A stretch of DNA of 64,000 nt from Alcaligenaceae bacterium (GCA_013416405.1 JACCET010000003.1:1-64000), one strand, 5' to 3'. Counted from the stretch's first letter, positions 17,466-26,897 are shown. Made by a program: numbers and translations. The notes: generated by a model from the sequence alone, not told the origin.

Positions 17466-18653
17466 GTGGATCTCCTTACTAAGGACTATCTCCATACCCT
17501 TGATGACATCGGCCACGTGATGGAGATGCTGCTCATTTATACCATGCGGCAGCGAGACGCGCGGGGTGTCACGGACGACGGATCTGCCTTGGATAATTTT
17601 GCTTCCTTGTCGGTAGATATTCAAGAAAGCAGCCCGGATGCGGCCCGTCACCTCGATGTTTTTTCGTTTCTTGTCGCTGCGTCGCAAAGCCCGCTGTGCC
17701 AGTATATGTTCCAGCTTCTGGGCAACCCTATCCTGTGTTTCTTCGAAAAGGCGTGCGACGGCGCCCAACGCCTAGGCACATTATCAGACATTGACACGCT
17801 CGCGCAGCAGATACGTGTCCCCGTTTCGGCAAACCGTTTTGAACCGGCATTGCACCTCCTGAAACGTTATATGGCTTTATTGCGCGAGGCGATTCCAAGC
17901 GCCAGACCAGGTCCTTCCCAAGACCCGGATCAAATACTGGATTTGCTGACCGGCCTTTCCAGGCGGCGCATATCCGACCTCGTCATCGAATCGCTTCAGT
18001 CGCTATTCTCCTCCCGCAACCGGGATTGCGAAAGCCAGCTTCCGAGCGAAAGAATGCTGGCCGATCAGTTGGGCGTAAGTCGCAGTTCCATACATGCAGC
18101 TTTGTCGTGGTTTCGCGAACACGGCTATATCTACACATCACCGCGTAGCGGTACGCGCATGGCAAGAAAGCCGGAGCTACCCAGGAATCTCCATTCCCAA
18201 GTAAAAGCTAGGTATCGAACGCACAATGACATGTGTGAAATTCGAAGCCTGCTTGAACCGTGGGCCGTTGGGCTAGCGGCGAGGAATGCCACAACGTGCG
18301 CTTCCCAATTAGAATCATTAAAGTCGGTATTGAACGAAACACGATGGTCTTCCAGAATGGGAAATTTTCGTTCCGTTGATGATCTGCGTTTCCACTCCGC
18401 GATCGCGAGAGCATCCGGAAGCGCTGTGCACAGATATCTCGTGGAAGCGAATTACGATGTCTTATTCGACTATTTCGACTTCAGCCTGACTGGTCTGAGC
18501 ATGGGGCAACAAATCAACGCAGAAATACAGCATCACCACGCGAGTATCGTCCATCACATAGAGCGCGGCGAACCAACTGAAGCGGCCAGTTGGCAGGCCG
18601 AGCACTCACATTCATTCCAAACAGCCTACCGCGAGTGTCGCGGAGCCAATTGA
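17466..18653 (+). CDS. GntR/FadR-type regulator lacking its first HTH (truncated tandem protein)
   Basis: In this 395-residue product, residues ~1-145 look like an FCD-type effector domain (FLVAASQSPLCQYMFQLL...). They are followed by a complete GntR winged HTH near 170-235 (SQLPSERMLADQLGVSRSSIHAALSWFREHGYIY) and a second FCD domain. This is the layout of a tandem HTH-FCD-HTH-FCD regulator without its first HTH. The frame stays open upstream only to 17418, with no ribosome binding site before GTG 17466. It is likely a 5'-truncated gene, although an unusual domain order cannot be excluded. Confidence 0.65.
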   Translation: MDLLTKDYLHTLDDIGHVMEMLLIYTMRQRDARGVTDDGSALDNFASLSVDIQESSPDAARHLDVFSFLVAASQSPLCQYMFQLLGNPILCFFEKACDGAQRLGTLSDIDTLAQQIRVPVSANRFEPALHLLKRYMALLREAIPSARPGPSQDPDQILDLLTGLSRRRISDLVIESLQSLFSSRNRDCESQLPSERMLADQLGVSRSSIHAALSWFREHGYIYTSPRSGTRMARKPELPRNLHSQVKARYRTHNDMCEIRSLLEPWAVGLAARNATTCASQLESLKSVLNETRWSSRMGNFRSVDDLRFHSAIARASGSAVHRYLVEANYDVLFDYFDFSLTGLSMGQQINAEIQHHHASIVHHIERGEPTEAASWQAEHSHSFQTAYRECRGAN

Positions 18654-18713
18654 TTGCTCCGGACTCACAACAGGCTGGTGCTGTGGACTTGCCTCGGGCT
18701 GACGTACAGCAGC

Positions 18714-18790
18714 TCATGCGGCTTTAAGGACTGTCTCCATTTGGACCGGTGTACGATAACCGATCGCCAAGCAGGCGCTGTCGACGGGTC
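18714..18790 (-). pseudogene. Possible IS3-type transposase C-terminal scrap
   Basis: On the minus strand a short stretch reads GYRTPVQMETVLKAA then stop (TGA at 18714-18716), resembling the extreme C-terminus of IS3-family OrfB proteins. Nothing else in 18654-18885 is recognisable. The call is weak and marks the left edge of the catabolic island. Confidence 0.3.
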
Positions 18791-18885
18791 GGCTGACGTA
18801 CTGGCTTACCACGATCGATATGCATAATCCGTCCTGACGCCGATTTGCACTGCCACGGCGCTTACCGCAGGTCGTCAAATGTCAT

Positions 18886-19521
18886 TTATTCCGCTTTCGT
18901 TGGCGGACATAGACCCGTGAGTAAAAGTGCTATACATTGGTCAGCGATTTCGTCGGGTTTCAGAGGCCCCGACGGCCTATACCAACGCGCGATCCAGCTC
19001 AAGGTACCGGCAATGGTAAACGCCGCAATCTTCGGATCGCATGGCTTAATGGTTCCTTCTGCAATCCCCTGTTCTATCAATTGCCTGAATTCGGCGTCGA
19101 TAACAGCCTTGATCCGCCTTAACTTAAGCTGGCTTTCTAGCGGAAGCGGGTCTTCACCTACCCGTATGACACACTGCCCAAAGTCCATGGTGACAATTTC
19201 TGCATACCTCCGCATGGCAGCCTTCAGCTTATCGAGCGCCGTGCCGCCTTGAGCACCTACCTCCTGTATAGACTCCTGCAACATTGTCAGACCGATCTTG
19301 ACACACTCAAACAGAATTTCATCCTTACTGCGAACATAGTAATAAAGTGTCGGTTTGGTGACGTTAAGCCGTTCAGCCACCTCATCAAGGTTGGTGCTCT
19401 GGAACCCCTTCTCATTGAAGATCTGTGCCGCAGCCTGCAACACCGCTTCTCGCTTGTCGAGACGAACCTTTTGCCGATCATCGACGCTTGCCCATGGCGA
19501 TACTGCTGTTTTACTACTCAC
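18886..19521 (-). CDS. TetR-family regulator, KstR2-like
   Basis: This 211-residue repressor has a TetR HTH at about residues 24-70 (AVLQAAAQIFNEKGFQSTNLDEVAERLNVTKPTLYYYVRSKDEIL). The C-terminal domain ends LSWIARWYRPSGPLKPDEIADQCIALLLTG, closely resembling the end of KstR2-type regulators that respond to CoA thioesters. It is the last gene of the minus-strand acyl-CoA array, 54 bp after an enoyl-CoA hydratase gene, so it may feed back on the operon. The CoA-ester ligand is inferred. Confidence 0.85.
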   Translation of the reverse strand: MSSKTAVSPWASVDDRQKVRLDKREAVLQAAAQIFNEKGFQSTNLDEVAERLNVTKPTLYYYVRSKDEILFECVKIGLTMLQESIQEVGAQGGTALDKLKAAMRRYAEIVTMDFGQCVIRVGEDPLPLESQLKLRRIKAVIDAEFRQLIEQGIAEGTIKPCDPKIAAFTIAGTLSWIARWYRPSGPLKPDEIADQCIALLLTGLCPPTKAE

Positions 19522-19575
19522 TGTTTACTCCTCATAATGCAGGGGCACCATCATATAGTTTAAAAGGACACATGC

Positions 19576-20373
19576 TCACGTCCCGCCAAATACAGGCGTA
19601 CGCTTTTCAATCAACGAAAGTACTGCCTCTTTATGATCCGAAGATTTGTGGGCGATAGCCTGGAATCCCGCCGACATTTCCAGCAAGCTATCCAGGCTTG
19701 CGCCCTGCCCTTCGCGCAGCAGGCGCTTTGACATGCGAACCACGCGCGCCGGGTTGGCAGCGATTCGCGCGGCCAGTTCCAGAGCGTCATCCAACAAGCG
19801 ATCCTCAGTAACGACTCTTGACACAAGACCACACGCCAGCGCTTGGGCCGCATCAAGTGCGTCACCGGTAAAGGTCATTTCAGCTGCACGCGACATACCT
19901 ACGATACGCGGAAGGAACCACCCACCTCCGTCGCCGGCTACCAAGCCCATCTTGACAAAGCTTTCAGCAAACTTGGCATTTTCGGAGGCAATGCGAATAT
20001 CGCACATGCAAGCCAGGTCGCAACCAGCGCCTATTGCTGGACCGTTGATGGCTGCAATCAACGGCACCTCGAGGCTGAACAGGGCACGCGTCAGCCGTTG
20101 AATACCAGTCCTATACTCTTCACGGATCAATGCAGGATCCACGTCCTGCTCGATGTATTCCTTCATTACCTGGATGTTTCCACCCGAGGAGAATACCGGG
20201 CCATTAGCGGTCACGATTGCGACCCGCACCGACGGGTCAGACTGAATTCGATCGCAAGCCTCAACGAAATCACCCACTGCGGCGTTTCCCGTAAGTACGT
20301 TACGCAACTGGGGCTGATTCATCGTCAGGATGACCACGCCATTCCTCTTCTCATACAACAGAAAGTCTTCCAT
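19576..20373 (-). CDS. Enoyl-CoA hydratase/isomerase family protein
   Basis: This 265-residue crotonase-fold protein has the oxyanion-hole segments VFSSGGNIQVM and AINGPAIGAGCDLACMCDIRIASENAKF. It probably hydrates a 2-enoyl-CoA or acts as a ring hydrolase. The ATG at 20373 has AGAGGA 6 nt upstream and is preferred over an ATG at 20418 that overlaps the preceding stop codon. It follows the acyl-CoA dehydrogenase pair directly. Confidence 0.85.
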   Translation of the reverse strand: MEDFLLYEKRNGVVILTMNQPQLRNVLTGNAAVGDFVEACDRIQSDPSVRVAIVTANGPVFSSGGNIQVMKEYIEQDVDPALIREEYRTGIQRLTRALFSLEVPLIAAINGPAIGAGCDLACMCDIRIASENAKFAESFVKMGLVAGDGGGWFLPRIVGMSRAAEMTFTGDALDAAQALACGLVSRVVTEDRLLDDALELAARIAANPARVVRMSKRLLREGQGASLDSLLEMSAGFQAIAHKSSDHKEAVLSLIEKRTPVFGGT

Positions 20374-20417
20374 TTTTATTCCTCTCAAGCTCGAATTAGT
20401 CGCCGCTTCATCATTCA

Positions 20418-21458
20418 TCAATCAGCAATCGATTCCCACAAAAGGAAACCATCGGTGCCAAGGATATGTCGACCTAATCGCTCAGACCACCAATGCTCGC
20501 TGCCCGCTTCGGAACGCCATTGCCAGAGCCTGCGGGTGAAATAATGCAACATATGCTCATCCGTCACTCCTATGGCGCCAAAAACCTGGTGAGCTATTCG
20601 CGCACCTCGCCCAGCAGCCTGACCGGCGCGTGTCTTTGCGACCATCGCTCCACGGATATCATCACGCGCTTCGAGTTGTTGGCAGGCGAAAGCCGCCGCA
20701 GATTGTGCCGCAGCGGTTTCGGCTGCCAATTCGGCAATCATCTGCTGGATCGCCTGGAATTTTCCTATGGGCTTGCCAAACTGAACACGCAGATTGGCGT
20801 ACTCGATGCAGAGCTCCAGTACGCCAGCCAAAGCCCCCGCGATCTGTGCTACACGCAACGCCGCCACGCGGGGCAACAGCCCCAATTCTCCGAGAGCCGG
20901 CGCAGAAGCCTGAGCCAGGATAGGAACATTGCCAAAGCGCACTCTGGCGGTAGGGATTCGGCCGAAGGTTTCTTGGGCTTCCCGAGCCGTTTCATCCATT
21001 CTGAAGAGACAAATGTAGTTTTCCTTCCCACTTCCGGCTATAGCAATGCCGTATTCAGCATGAGATGCCCATGGAACACTAAGGCCGACACCAGATAAGC
21101 CCGCCCCGGCATCCAAAGTCAATTTCTCTTCTACTATCGCCACCATGCCCGAAGGTACTTCAAGCCCCGCTTCGGCCAGCGCATGGGCCGCGATCATCGA
21201 TTCGCCTAACGGCAGAGGTACCAGATGGCGACCCAGCACGCGCAGCAGCAATTCAACGTCGCCCCAGGACATGCTCGATCCGCCCGCATGTTCGGGCACC
21301 AACGCCATAACCAGCCCCATACCTTCCAGGCTCTGCCATAGCTCGATATCCAGCTCGCCCGCCTCCAAGCGCAACATGCTATCCCTTGTGACCTCGTCGG
21401 ACAATAGACGTCCCACTGAGTCCGCCAACATTTCTCCAACGTTCGCATCGTTCATCAT
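20418..21458 (-). CDS. Acyl-CoA dehydrogenase, smaller subunit of a heteromeric pair
   Basis: This 346-residue acyl-CoA dehydrogenase-like protein has a recognisable C-terminal helical bundle (YANLRVQFGKPIGKFQAIQQMIAELA, then ARIAHQVFGAIGVTDEHMLHYFTRRLWQW). It lacks the usual catalytic Glu motif (YEGT) and is divergent in the middle domain. It starts with a 4-bp ATGA overlap at the end of a second acyl-CoA dehydrogenase gene. In steroid-degrading actinobacteria such adjacent pairs (FadE28-FadE29 type) form alpha2beta2 enzymes with one active site per dimer. By analogy this is the partner subunit. Confidence 0.82.
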   Translation of the reverse strand: MMNDANVGEMLADSVGRLLSDEVTRDSMLRLEAGELDIELWQSLEGMGLVMALVPEHAGGSSMSWGDVELLLRVLGRHLVPLPLGESMIAAHALAEAGLEVPSGMVAIVEEKLTLDAGAGLSGVGLSVPWASHAEYGIAIAGSGKENYICLFRMDETAREAQETFGRIPTARVRFGNVPILAQASAPALGELGLLPRVAALRVAQIAGALAGVLELCIEYANLRVQFGKPIGKFQAIQQMIAELAAETAAAQSAAAFACQQLEARDDIRGAMVAKTRAGQAAGRGARIAHQVFGAIGVTDEHMLHYFTRRLWQWRSEAGSEHWWSERLGRHILGTDGFLLWESIAD

Positions 21459-22609
21459 CTGAGACCCAACCCTTTCGCTGTGATACCCCGCAAAATCTCG
21501 CGGCTACCGCCCCGTAGCGAGAACATCGGTGAAATTTCCGTGAGTATGGCTTGCAACTCGCTCAACTTGTAGGGACGGTCGATCGTTGCCGGCACATCCA
21601 GCAACTCTCGCACCAAACCGGGCATTCCTTGCTCATGGGTATTGCCAAGGTCTTTGAGCAATACAGCTTCGTGGGCGGGCGACTGCCCCGCAGCCAGGCG
21701 CCCAGCAATAGAAAGCGACATCTGCCGCAGCAATACCAGTTCAGCGTAAGTCTCTCCGATACGACGGCAGGCAAGGCGATCTGCAACTGCGCTGTCCCGG
21801 ACTGTACCCACCAACGTGCAAAATAGCGGAAACGCACTCATATATCGGTCCGGCTGGCTACGCTCGAATGTCAATTCGGCAGTGGCCTGGCTCCATCCGT
21901 CTCCCTCGATGCCAACCAGCATGTCATCCGGCACGAACACATCATCAAACGTCACCTCGTTGAAATGCGCTTCGCTGGTAAGGTCCCGGATAGGCCTTAC
22001 ATCAATGCCGGACGAACGCATGTCGATCAGAAACTGAGACAGCCCCCCATGTTTCTGCGCGGAAGAGTCGCTGCGGAATAGTCCTATCATCAGATCGCAG
22101 TCCTGAGCGTTAGTGGTCCATATCTTGCGGCCATTGAGCCGCCAGCCATGCTCTACACGCGAGGCCCTGGATCGCAGTGAGGCGAGATCCGAACCAGCGT
22201 CTGGCTCGCTCAAGCCTATGCAAAAAGCCAGTTCGCCACGCGTACAGCCAGGCAGGAATCGCTCTCTCTGGGCTTGCGTTCCCAAGCGTAACAACAACGG
22301 CCCGCTCTGCCTGTCTGCAATCCAGTGCGCGCCGACCGGCGCTCCAACAGCAAGCATCTCTTCCAGTACGACATAGCGCTCCATCTGGGATCGCTCATGG
22401 CCGCCGTACTGCTTGGGCCAAGTCATGCCTATCCATCCACGACGGCCCACTTCCTTGCTGAACTCCCTGTTAAAGCCTGTCCATGACTGGCCAATCTTCC
22501 AGCCCGTCCACTCGCTTGATGCGTCCCGCAAAAAGGCGCGCACCTCTTGACGCAGCGCGTCAAATTCAGCTGGAATCTCAAAAGGTCTGAAGTCGAATGG
22601 AAAACTCAC
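21455..22609 (-). CDS. Acyl-CoA dehydrogenase, larger subunit of a heteromeric pair
   Basis: This 384-residue FAD acyl-CoA dehydrogenase has the FAD/substrate motif CIGLSEPDAGSDLASLRSRA, WTTNAQDCDLMIGLFR, and a Glu in ATAELTFERSQPDRY that may be the catalytic base. The C-terminal SLRGGSREILRGITAKGLGL is typical of the FadE26/FadE28 group. Its stop codon overlaps the start of the smaller-subunit gene by 4 bp, supporting an obligate complex that forms an alpha,beta-unsaturated acyl-CoA. Confidence 0.85.
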   Translation of the reverse strand: MSFPFDFRPFEIPAEFDALRQEVRAFLRDASSEWTGWKIGQSWTGFNREFSKEVGRRGWIGMTWPKQYGGHERSQMERYVVLEEMLAVGAPVGAHWIADRQSGPLLLRLGTQAQRERFLPGCTRGELAFCIGLSEPDAGSDLASLRSRASRVEHGWRLNGRKIWTTNAQDCDLMIGLFRSDSSAQKHGGLSQFLIDMRSSGIDVRPIRDLTSEAHFNEVTFDDVFVPDDMLVGIEGDGWSQATAELTFERSQPDRYMSAFPLFCTLVGTVRDSAVADRLACRRIGETYAELVLLRQMSLSIAGRLAAGQSPAHEAVLLKDLGNTHEQGMPGLVRELLDVPATIDRPYKLSELQAILTEISPMFSLRGGSREILRGITAKGLGLR

Positions 22610-22656
22610 CGGGCGTCCTCCCCTATATCGAGGCTGACTTTAAATACACTCTTCAT

Positions 22657-23886
22657 TCAAATCACCTTAGTCTCTTTCAGCTGTCTCAACTTGGCATCGC
22701 CAAACCCAAGCCATTCGCGCAGCACATCTTCAGAATGCTCTCCGGTCAATGGTGGCGCGACTCGATACGTTACCTGTGTGCGCGAAAAGCGCAATGGACT
22801 TGCCGCAGTTTTGACCGTGCCCGTTTGGGGATGCTCCATTTTCACGATGATGTCGCGAGCAAGGACCTGAGGATCGTTATCGAGATCAGCCACGGTATTG
22901 ATCGGCCCGCAAGACACCTTACTTTCGTTGAAGATACGCACCCACTCGTCCTTGCCCTTGCCCTGCAAAGCTCCGTTCAAGAGGTCAGCCAACAGCGCTC
23001 GGTTCGCCACTCGCGCCCCGTTAGTGGAGAAACGATCATCGTTCGCCCACTCCGGATGCCCTACCGCCGGAGCGAGCCTGGTGAATTCGCGATCATTGAA
23101 GGTTGCGATCAGAATATGTCCGTCATCAACAGCGTAAACGCCATAGGGCGCGGCACTCGGATGATCGTTTCCAGTGCGCCCCAGCTCGGAGCCGCCATTG
23201 AACCAAGACGAAAACGCATTGAGCAGGATGGAGATCTGGGAGTCGAACAGCGAGATATCGATTGCCTGGCCCAGACCTGTCTCGTGCCTGTCGTTGATAG
23301 CGGCAAGCACCCCTATCACCGAGTACAAGCCCGCGCAAATATCCACGACAGGGACACCAACACGAAGAGGTCCCGCGCCCGGCATGCCGTCTGGGTGGCC
23401 CGTGACCGACATCATCCCTGCCATCGCCTGGACCAGATAATCGTAACCGGACCGGTCGGCATAAGGCCCGGTCTGCCCAAAGCCGGTTAATGACACGTAG
23501 ACCAGCCGAGGATTGATCTGGCGCAGACTTTCGTAGTCCAAGCCGTACTTGGCAAGCGTCCCGGTACGATAGTTTTCCAAGAAAACGTCAGCCTTGGCCG
23601 CGAGCTCTGCGATAAGAGCCGCCCCTTCCTTTGTGGAAAAGTCGACAGTCAGCGAACGCTTGTTGCGATTGACAGCCTGGAAATAGGTGGATTCTTCGGT
23701 GTCGTTGCCACCGCCGTCTTTCATCCAAGGCGGGCCAACCCGGCGTACGTCGTCGCCCTCTCCCTGACGCTCAACCTTGACGACTTCAGCACCCAAGTCC
23801 CCAAGTATCTGGCTAGCGTAAGGACCCGCTATCACCCTGGTCATATCGAGCACTCTCAGTCCGCCCATCGGTCCAATGCTTTTCAT
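22657..23886 (-). CDS. CaiB/BaiF family (type III) CoA-transferase
   Basis: This 409-residue type III CoA-transferase begins GLRVLDMTRVIAGPYASQILGDLGAEVVKVE. The likely catalytic Asp149 is in RSGYDYLVQAMAGMM, and GHILIATFNDREF lies later. It moves CoA between carboxylic acids, offering an activation route for the pathway substrate in addition to the ATP-dependent ligase upstream. It sits between the flavoprotein and acyl-CoA dehydrogenase genes on the same strand. Confidence 0.88.
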   Translation of the reverse strand: MKSIGPMGGLRVLDMTRVIAGPYASQILGDLGAEVVKVERQGEGDDVRRVGPPWMKDGGGNDTEESTYFQAVNRNKRSLTVDFSTKEGAALIAELAAKADVFLENYRTGTLAKYGLDYESLRQINPRLVYVSLTGFGQTGPYADRSGYDYLVQAMAGMMSVTGHPDGMPGAGPLRVGVPVVDICAGLYSVIGVLAAINDRHETGLGQAIDISLFDSQISILLNAFSSWFNGGSELGRTGNDHPSAAPYGVYAVDDGHILIATFNDREFTRLAPAVGHPEWANDDRFSTNGARVANRALLADLLNGALQGKGKDEWVRIFNESKVSCGPINTVADLDNDPQVLARDIIVKMEHPQTGTVKTAASPLRFSRTQVTYRVAPPLTGEHSEDVLREWLGFGDAKLRQLKETKVI

Positions 23887-23956
23887 ACCACTCCCATATC
23901 GATGAAATCGACCTGCAACCCGCTATCACGGTGCGGAGCAGTCGTTGAATCATTTA

Positions 23957-24940
23957 TCATTGCAGTAGCCACGCACTTGCCAAAGCAAGCCGCTCCTGTG
24001 CCTGTTTCACCATGCGTTGCAGCAACTCATGACATGTAGGTATGTCGTGGATCAGGCCTACCACCTGACCGCCCCATACCAACCCATCTTCTATGTCGCC
24101 GCTCTCGAGGATCTTTCGGCCCCGCGCACCTGCCACCAAGTGTGCGATATCCTTAAAAGGGACTCCGCCCGGCTGGTGTTCTCTGAAAACCACTTCATCA
24201 GAAATGGCATTTTTCAAGCATCGCCCGGTATTGTTCAGTGTGCGCAGGATCAAGTTAGTATCACTCTCGGTCTTGTCCACCATCATTTGTTTGATGTTTT
24301 CATGAATGGGAGCCTCCCGCGTGGCACAAAACCGTGTGCCCATATTGACGCCATCGGCGCCAAGAACCAACGCCGCAGCCAGCCCGCGGCCGTCCCCGAT
24401 GCCGCCTGAAGCAATCAGGGGAATTGTGAGCTTGTTTGCCGCAGCCGGAATCAAGACAAGACCGCCCACATCCTCGCTGCCCGGGTGGCCAGCGCACTCG
24501 AACCCATCGATCGAAATGACGTCCACACCGCGCCGCTCCGCAGCCATTGCATGGCGGACAGTCGTGCATTTATGAATAATGATTACGCCCGCCGCCTTGG
24601 CCTTAGCAATATAGGCTTCCGGCACGTTGCCGGCCGTCTCCAACACCCGAACCTGCCCGTTTATGATTACATCCAGATAGCGCTCATAAGGAGGAGGATT
24701 CACCGACGGCAACATCGTGAGATTCACGCCAAAAGGCTTGGTGGTCATGCCGCGGCAACGCGCTATCTCGGTAGCCAGAGCGCCTGGGTCGGGCTGCGTC
24801 AGCGCGGTCAGTATGCCCAGGCCACCCGCATTAGAAACAGCCGATGCCAACTCGGCACGCCCCACCCACATCATTCCGCCCTGGACTATGGGGTAATCGA
24901 TACCGAGCAAGCTGGTAATTCTGGTTTTCAAGGCTCTCAT
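23957..24940 (-). CDS. Nitronate monooxygenase/NPD-family flavoprotein
   Basis: This ~327-residue FMN TIM-barrel protein of the 2-nitropropane dioxygenase family has YPIVQGGMMWVGRAELASAVSNAGGLGIL at the start, GFECAGHPGSEDVGG, and the FMN-phosphate motif IASGGIGDGRGLAAALVLGADGVNMGTRF. The ATG at 24940 begins 1 bp after the thiolase stop codon, whereas the open frame extends into the thiolase gene. Relatives inside acyl-CoA clusters (for example IpdC in steroid ring degradation) act as CoA-thioester oxidoreductases rather than nitronate oxidases. That role is inferred here. Confidence 0.82.
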   Translation of the reverse strand: MRALKTRITSLLGIDYPIVQGGMMWVGRAELASAVSNAGGLGILTALTQPDPGALATEIARCRGMTTKPFGVNLTMLPSVNPPPYERYLDVIINGQVRVLETAGNVPEAYIAKAKAAGVIIIHKCTTVRHAMAAERRGVDVISIDGFECAGHPGSEDVGGLVLIPAAANKLTIPLIASGGIGDGRGLAAALVLGADGVNMGTRFCATREAPIHENIKQMMVDKTESDTNLILRTLNNTGRCLKNAISDEVVFREHQPGGVPFKDIAHLVAGARGRKILESGDIEDGLVWGGQVVGLIHDIPTCHELLQRMVKQAQERLALASAWLLQ

Positions 24941-24941
24941 C

Positions 24942-26102
24942 CTAAAGTGCCTCCACGATCGTGACGTTGGCGGTGCCGCCGCCCTCGCACATGGCCTGCA
25001 GGCCATAGCGCAGGCCTCGCGATCGCAAAGCATGTATCAGCGTTATCATTAACTTTGCCCCCGTGGCCCCCAGCGGGTGGCCTAGCGCTATGGCGCCACC
25101 ATGCACGTTCAGTTTCTCGGGGTCCGCGCCAAGGGCGGCCAGCCAAGCAAGTGGAATCGAGGCAAAAGCTTCATTGATTTCGAAAAGGTCAATATCGTCC
25201 AGGCTCATCCCTGCCCGCGACAGTGCCTTCCGTGTAGCGGAAATGGGTTCCTCCAGCATCATGACGGGATCGCCCGCCGTTACCGTGACATTGCGAATGC
25301 ACGCGAGCGGGACGAGATTGAAGCGCCGCAACGCGTCTTCGCTGACGACAAGAATCCCGGACGCGCCGTCACTCATCTGGCTGGAGTTGGCGGCGGTCAC
25401 CGACCCCCCCTCCAGGATAGGCTTCACCTGGGACATCGCCTCCAGCGAGGCATCTGCGCGTACCCCCTCGTCCTGATCGAATACGCCGTTCTCGCATTGG
25501 ATCGGCACGATCTCTTTCTTGAAAGCCCCCGCCCGTATAGCTTGCGCGGCACGCCGATGGCTCGTCAAGGCATATTCGTCCATTGTCTGCCTGTCGAAGC
25601 CATATTTATCGGCGATCGCCTGAGCCGATACAAACTGATTGAATTCATCAACACCGTACCGGTCAAGGATTTTCCGGCTCCAAGGCCCCTGGCCTATCCC
25701 CGCCTTGGCGTGGAGCTTGAAATTGGACCCCATAGGGACCCGTGTCATACTTTCAGCTCCCGCTGCTATCACCACATCCTGAGTTCCCGACATCACCGCC
25801 TGCAGTGCGAAATGCAAGGCCTGCTGGGATGACCCACATTGCCTGTCAACGGTAACCGCCGGTACCGACATCGGCAAGCAAGACGACAGCACCATGTTGC
25901 GTCCGAAAGCGAATGACTGCTCCCCGGCCTGGGTGACACAACCAACGATGACGTCTTCGATTACGGACGGATCAATCCCTGATCGCTCGACTAGGGCGTC
26001 CAAGACAGCAGCGCCCAGATCGGCGGGATGAACGCTGGCGAGCGCACCATTGCGCTTGCCTCCAGCGGTACGCACCGCCTGTACGATAAATGCCTCAGCC
26101 AT
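24942..26102 (-). CDS. Acetyl-CoA acyltransferase (thiolase), FadA6-like
   Basis: This 386-residue thiolase has nucleophile Cys89 (VDRQCGSSQQALHFALQ), His342 in GGAIALGHPLGATGA and Cys372 in CEGGGTAN, a complete catalytic set. The N-terminal HPADLGAAVLDALVERSGIDP...DVIVGCV and the segment after the nucleophile closely resemble FadA6, the steroid CD-ring thiolase. It cleaves a 3-ketoacyl-CoA with CoA. It is coupled to the flavoprotein gene (1 bp gap), and its start is near the preceding hydratase stop. Confidence 0.88.
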   Translation of the reverse strand: MAEAFIVQAVRTAGGKRNGALASVHPADLGAAVLDALVERSGIDPSVIEDVIVGCVTQAGEQSFAFGRNMVLSSCLPMSVPAVTVDRQCGSSQQALHFALQAVMSGTQDVVIAAGAESMTRVPMGSNFKLHAKAGIGQGPWSRKILDRYGVDEFNQFVSAQAIADKYGFDRQTMDEYALTSHRRAAQAIRAGAFKKEIVPIQCENGVFDQDEGVRADASLEAMSQVKPILEGGSVTAANSSQMSDGASGILVVSEDALRRFNLVPLACIRNVTVTAGDPVMMLEEPISATRKALSRAGMSLDDIDLFEINEAFASIPLAWLAALGADPEKLNVHGGAIALGHPLGATGAKLMITLIHALRSRGLRYGLQAMCEGGGTANVTIVEAL

Positions 26103-26895
26103 GCTGATTCCTTTTCTTGTTTTCCGATCTTTGTCCTTTCACGAACGCAGCCAGACCTGCTTGTGCCTCGCCTGTGGGCGCCAGCGATGAAATGGCGCGG
26201 CTTTCCAATTCCATTTGCGTCTCTACCTGTGTCGAGAAGCTGTCTAATAGCAGTCGGCGCGTCTGACCCAGGGCCGCGGTGGCTGAATGAGCAAGCTCGT
26301 GCGCCAACGCAGCGGCTTCGTCCTGGAGTATCAGTGGCGGCTTGATCACTCGCGTTACCAGGCCAAGCGCAGCGGCTTCATCGGCGCTCATGCGGCGGTT
26401 GCGAAGGAGAAACTCCTGTGTATGCCTCAACCCGATCAACCTGGGTAGCAGCCAAGTCGTTGCACCGTCTGGAGATAAACCCAGGCCTGTGTAGGCGGAA
26501 GTGAAATGGGCGCCTGGATCAACCAGGACGATGTCAGCGAATGCGGCCAAGCCGATGCCCGCGCCCGCGGCCGGACCATTCACTGCAGTCACCACAGGCT
26601 TGCTCATGCGCATAAATCGAGAAATCGCCAAATGCAGATAGCCTGATATTTCCTTCAGAAAAGCCTGCAATGCGTCCTCTTGCTTGCTGAACTCGGCGAC
26701 GTCGCCGCCCGCGCAGAACAACCTTCCCTTTGCAGTCAATAGGACACAGCGTACCGAGTCATCGGCATCGCATTCGATCGCGGCGTTCATCAGCGCGCGG
26801 GCCATGTCCATATTTAAGGCATTGCCGCTCTCGGGGCGATTCAAGGTCAAACGCGCCACGCTCCCATCGCGTTCAAACAGAAGTACGTTTTCCAT
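26095..26895 (-). CDS. Enoyl-CoA hydratase/isomerase family protein
   Basis: This ~266-residue crotonase-fold protein has LFCAGGDVAEFSKQ and VNGPAAGAGIGLAAFADIVLVD forming the oxyanion hole, followed by FTSAYTGLGLSPDGATTWLLPRLIG. The ATG at 26895 starts 2 bp after the SDR stop codon. The C-terminus overlaps the thiolase start by about 8 bp. It likely hydrates the enoyl-CoA made by one of the acyl-CoA dehydrogenases. Confidence 0.86.
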   Translation of the reverse strand: MENVLLFERDGSVARLTLNRPESGNALNMDMARALMNAAIECDADDSVRCVLLTAKGRLFCAGGDVAEFSKQEDALQAFLKEISGYLHLAISRFMRMSKPVVTAVNGPAAGAGIGLAAFADIVLVDPGAHFTSAYTGLGLSPDGATTWLLPRLIGLRHTQEFLLRNRRMSADEAAALGLVTRVIKPPLILQDEAAALAHELAHSATAALGQTRRLLLDSFSTQVETQMELESRAISSLAPTGEAQAGLAAFVKGQRSENKKRNQHG

Positions 26896-26897
26896 AA

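Noticed and set aside
17430-17768. 112-codon minus-strand frame
   Set aside because: It is antisense to the GntR gene, which has clear domain matches.
22597-23490. 297-codon plus-strand frame
   Set aside because: It is antisense to the CaiB CoA-transferase gene.
23957-25033. Longer NPD flavoprotein starting at 25033
   Set aside because: The extra 31 residues overlap the thiolase gene and are not conserved-looking; the ATG at 24940, 1 bp after the thiolase stop, fits better.
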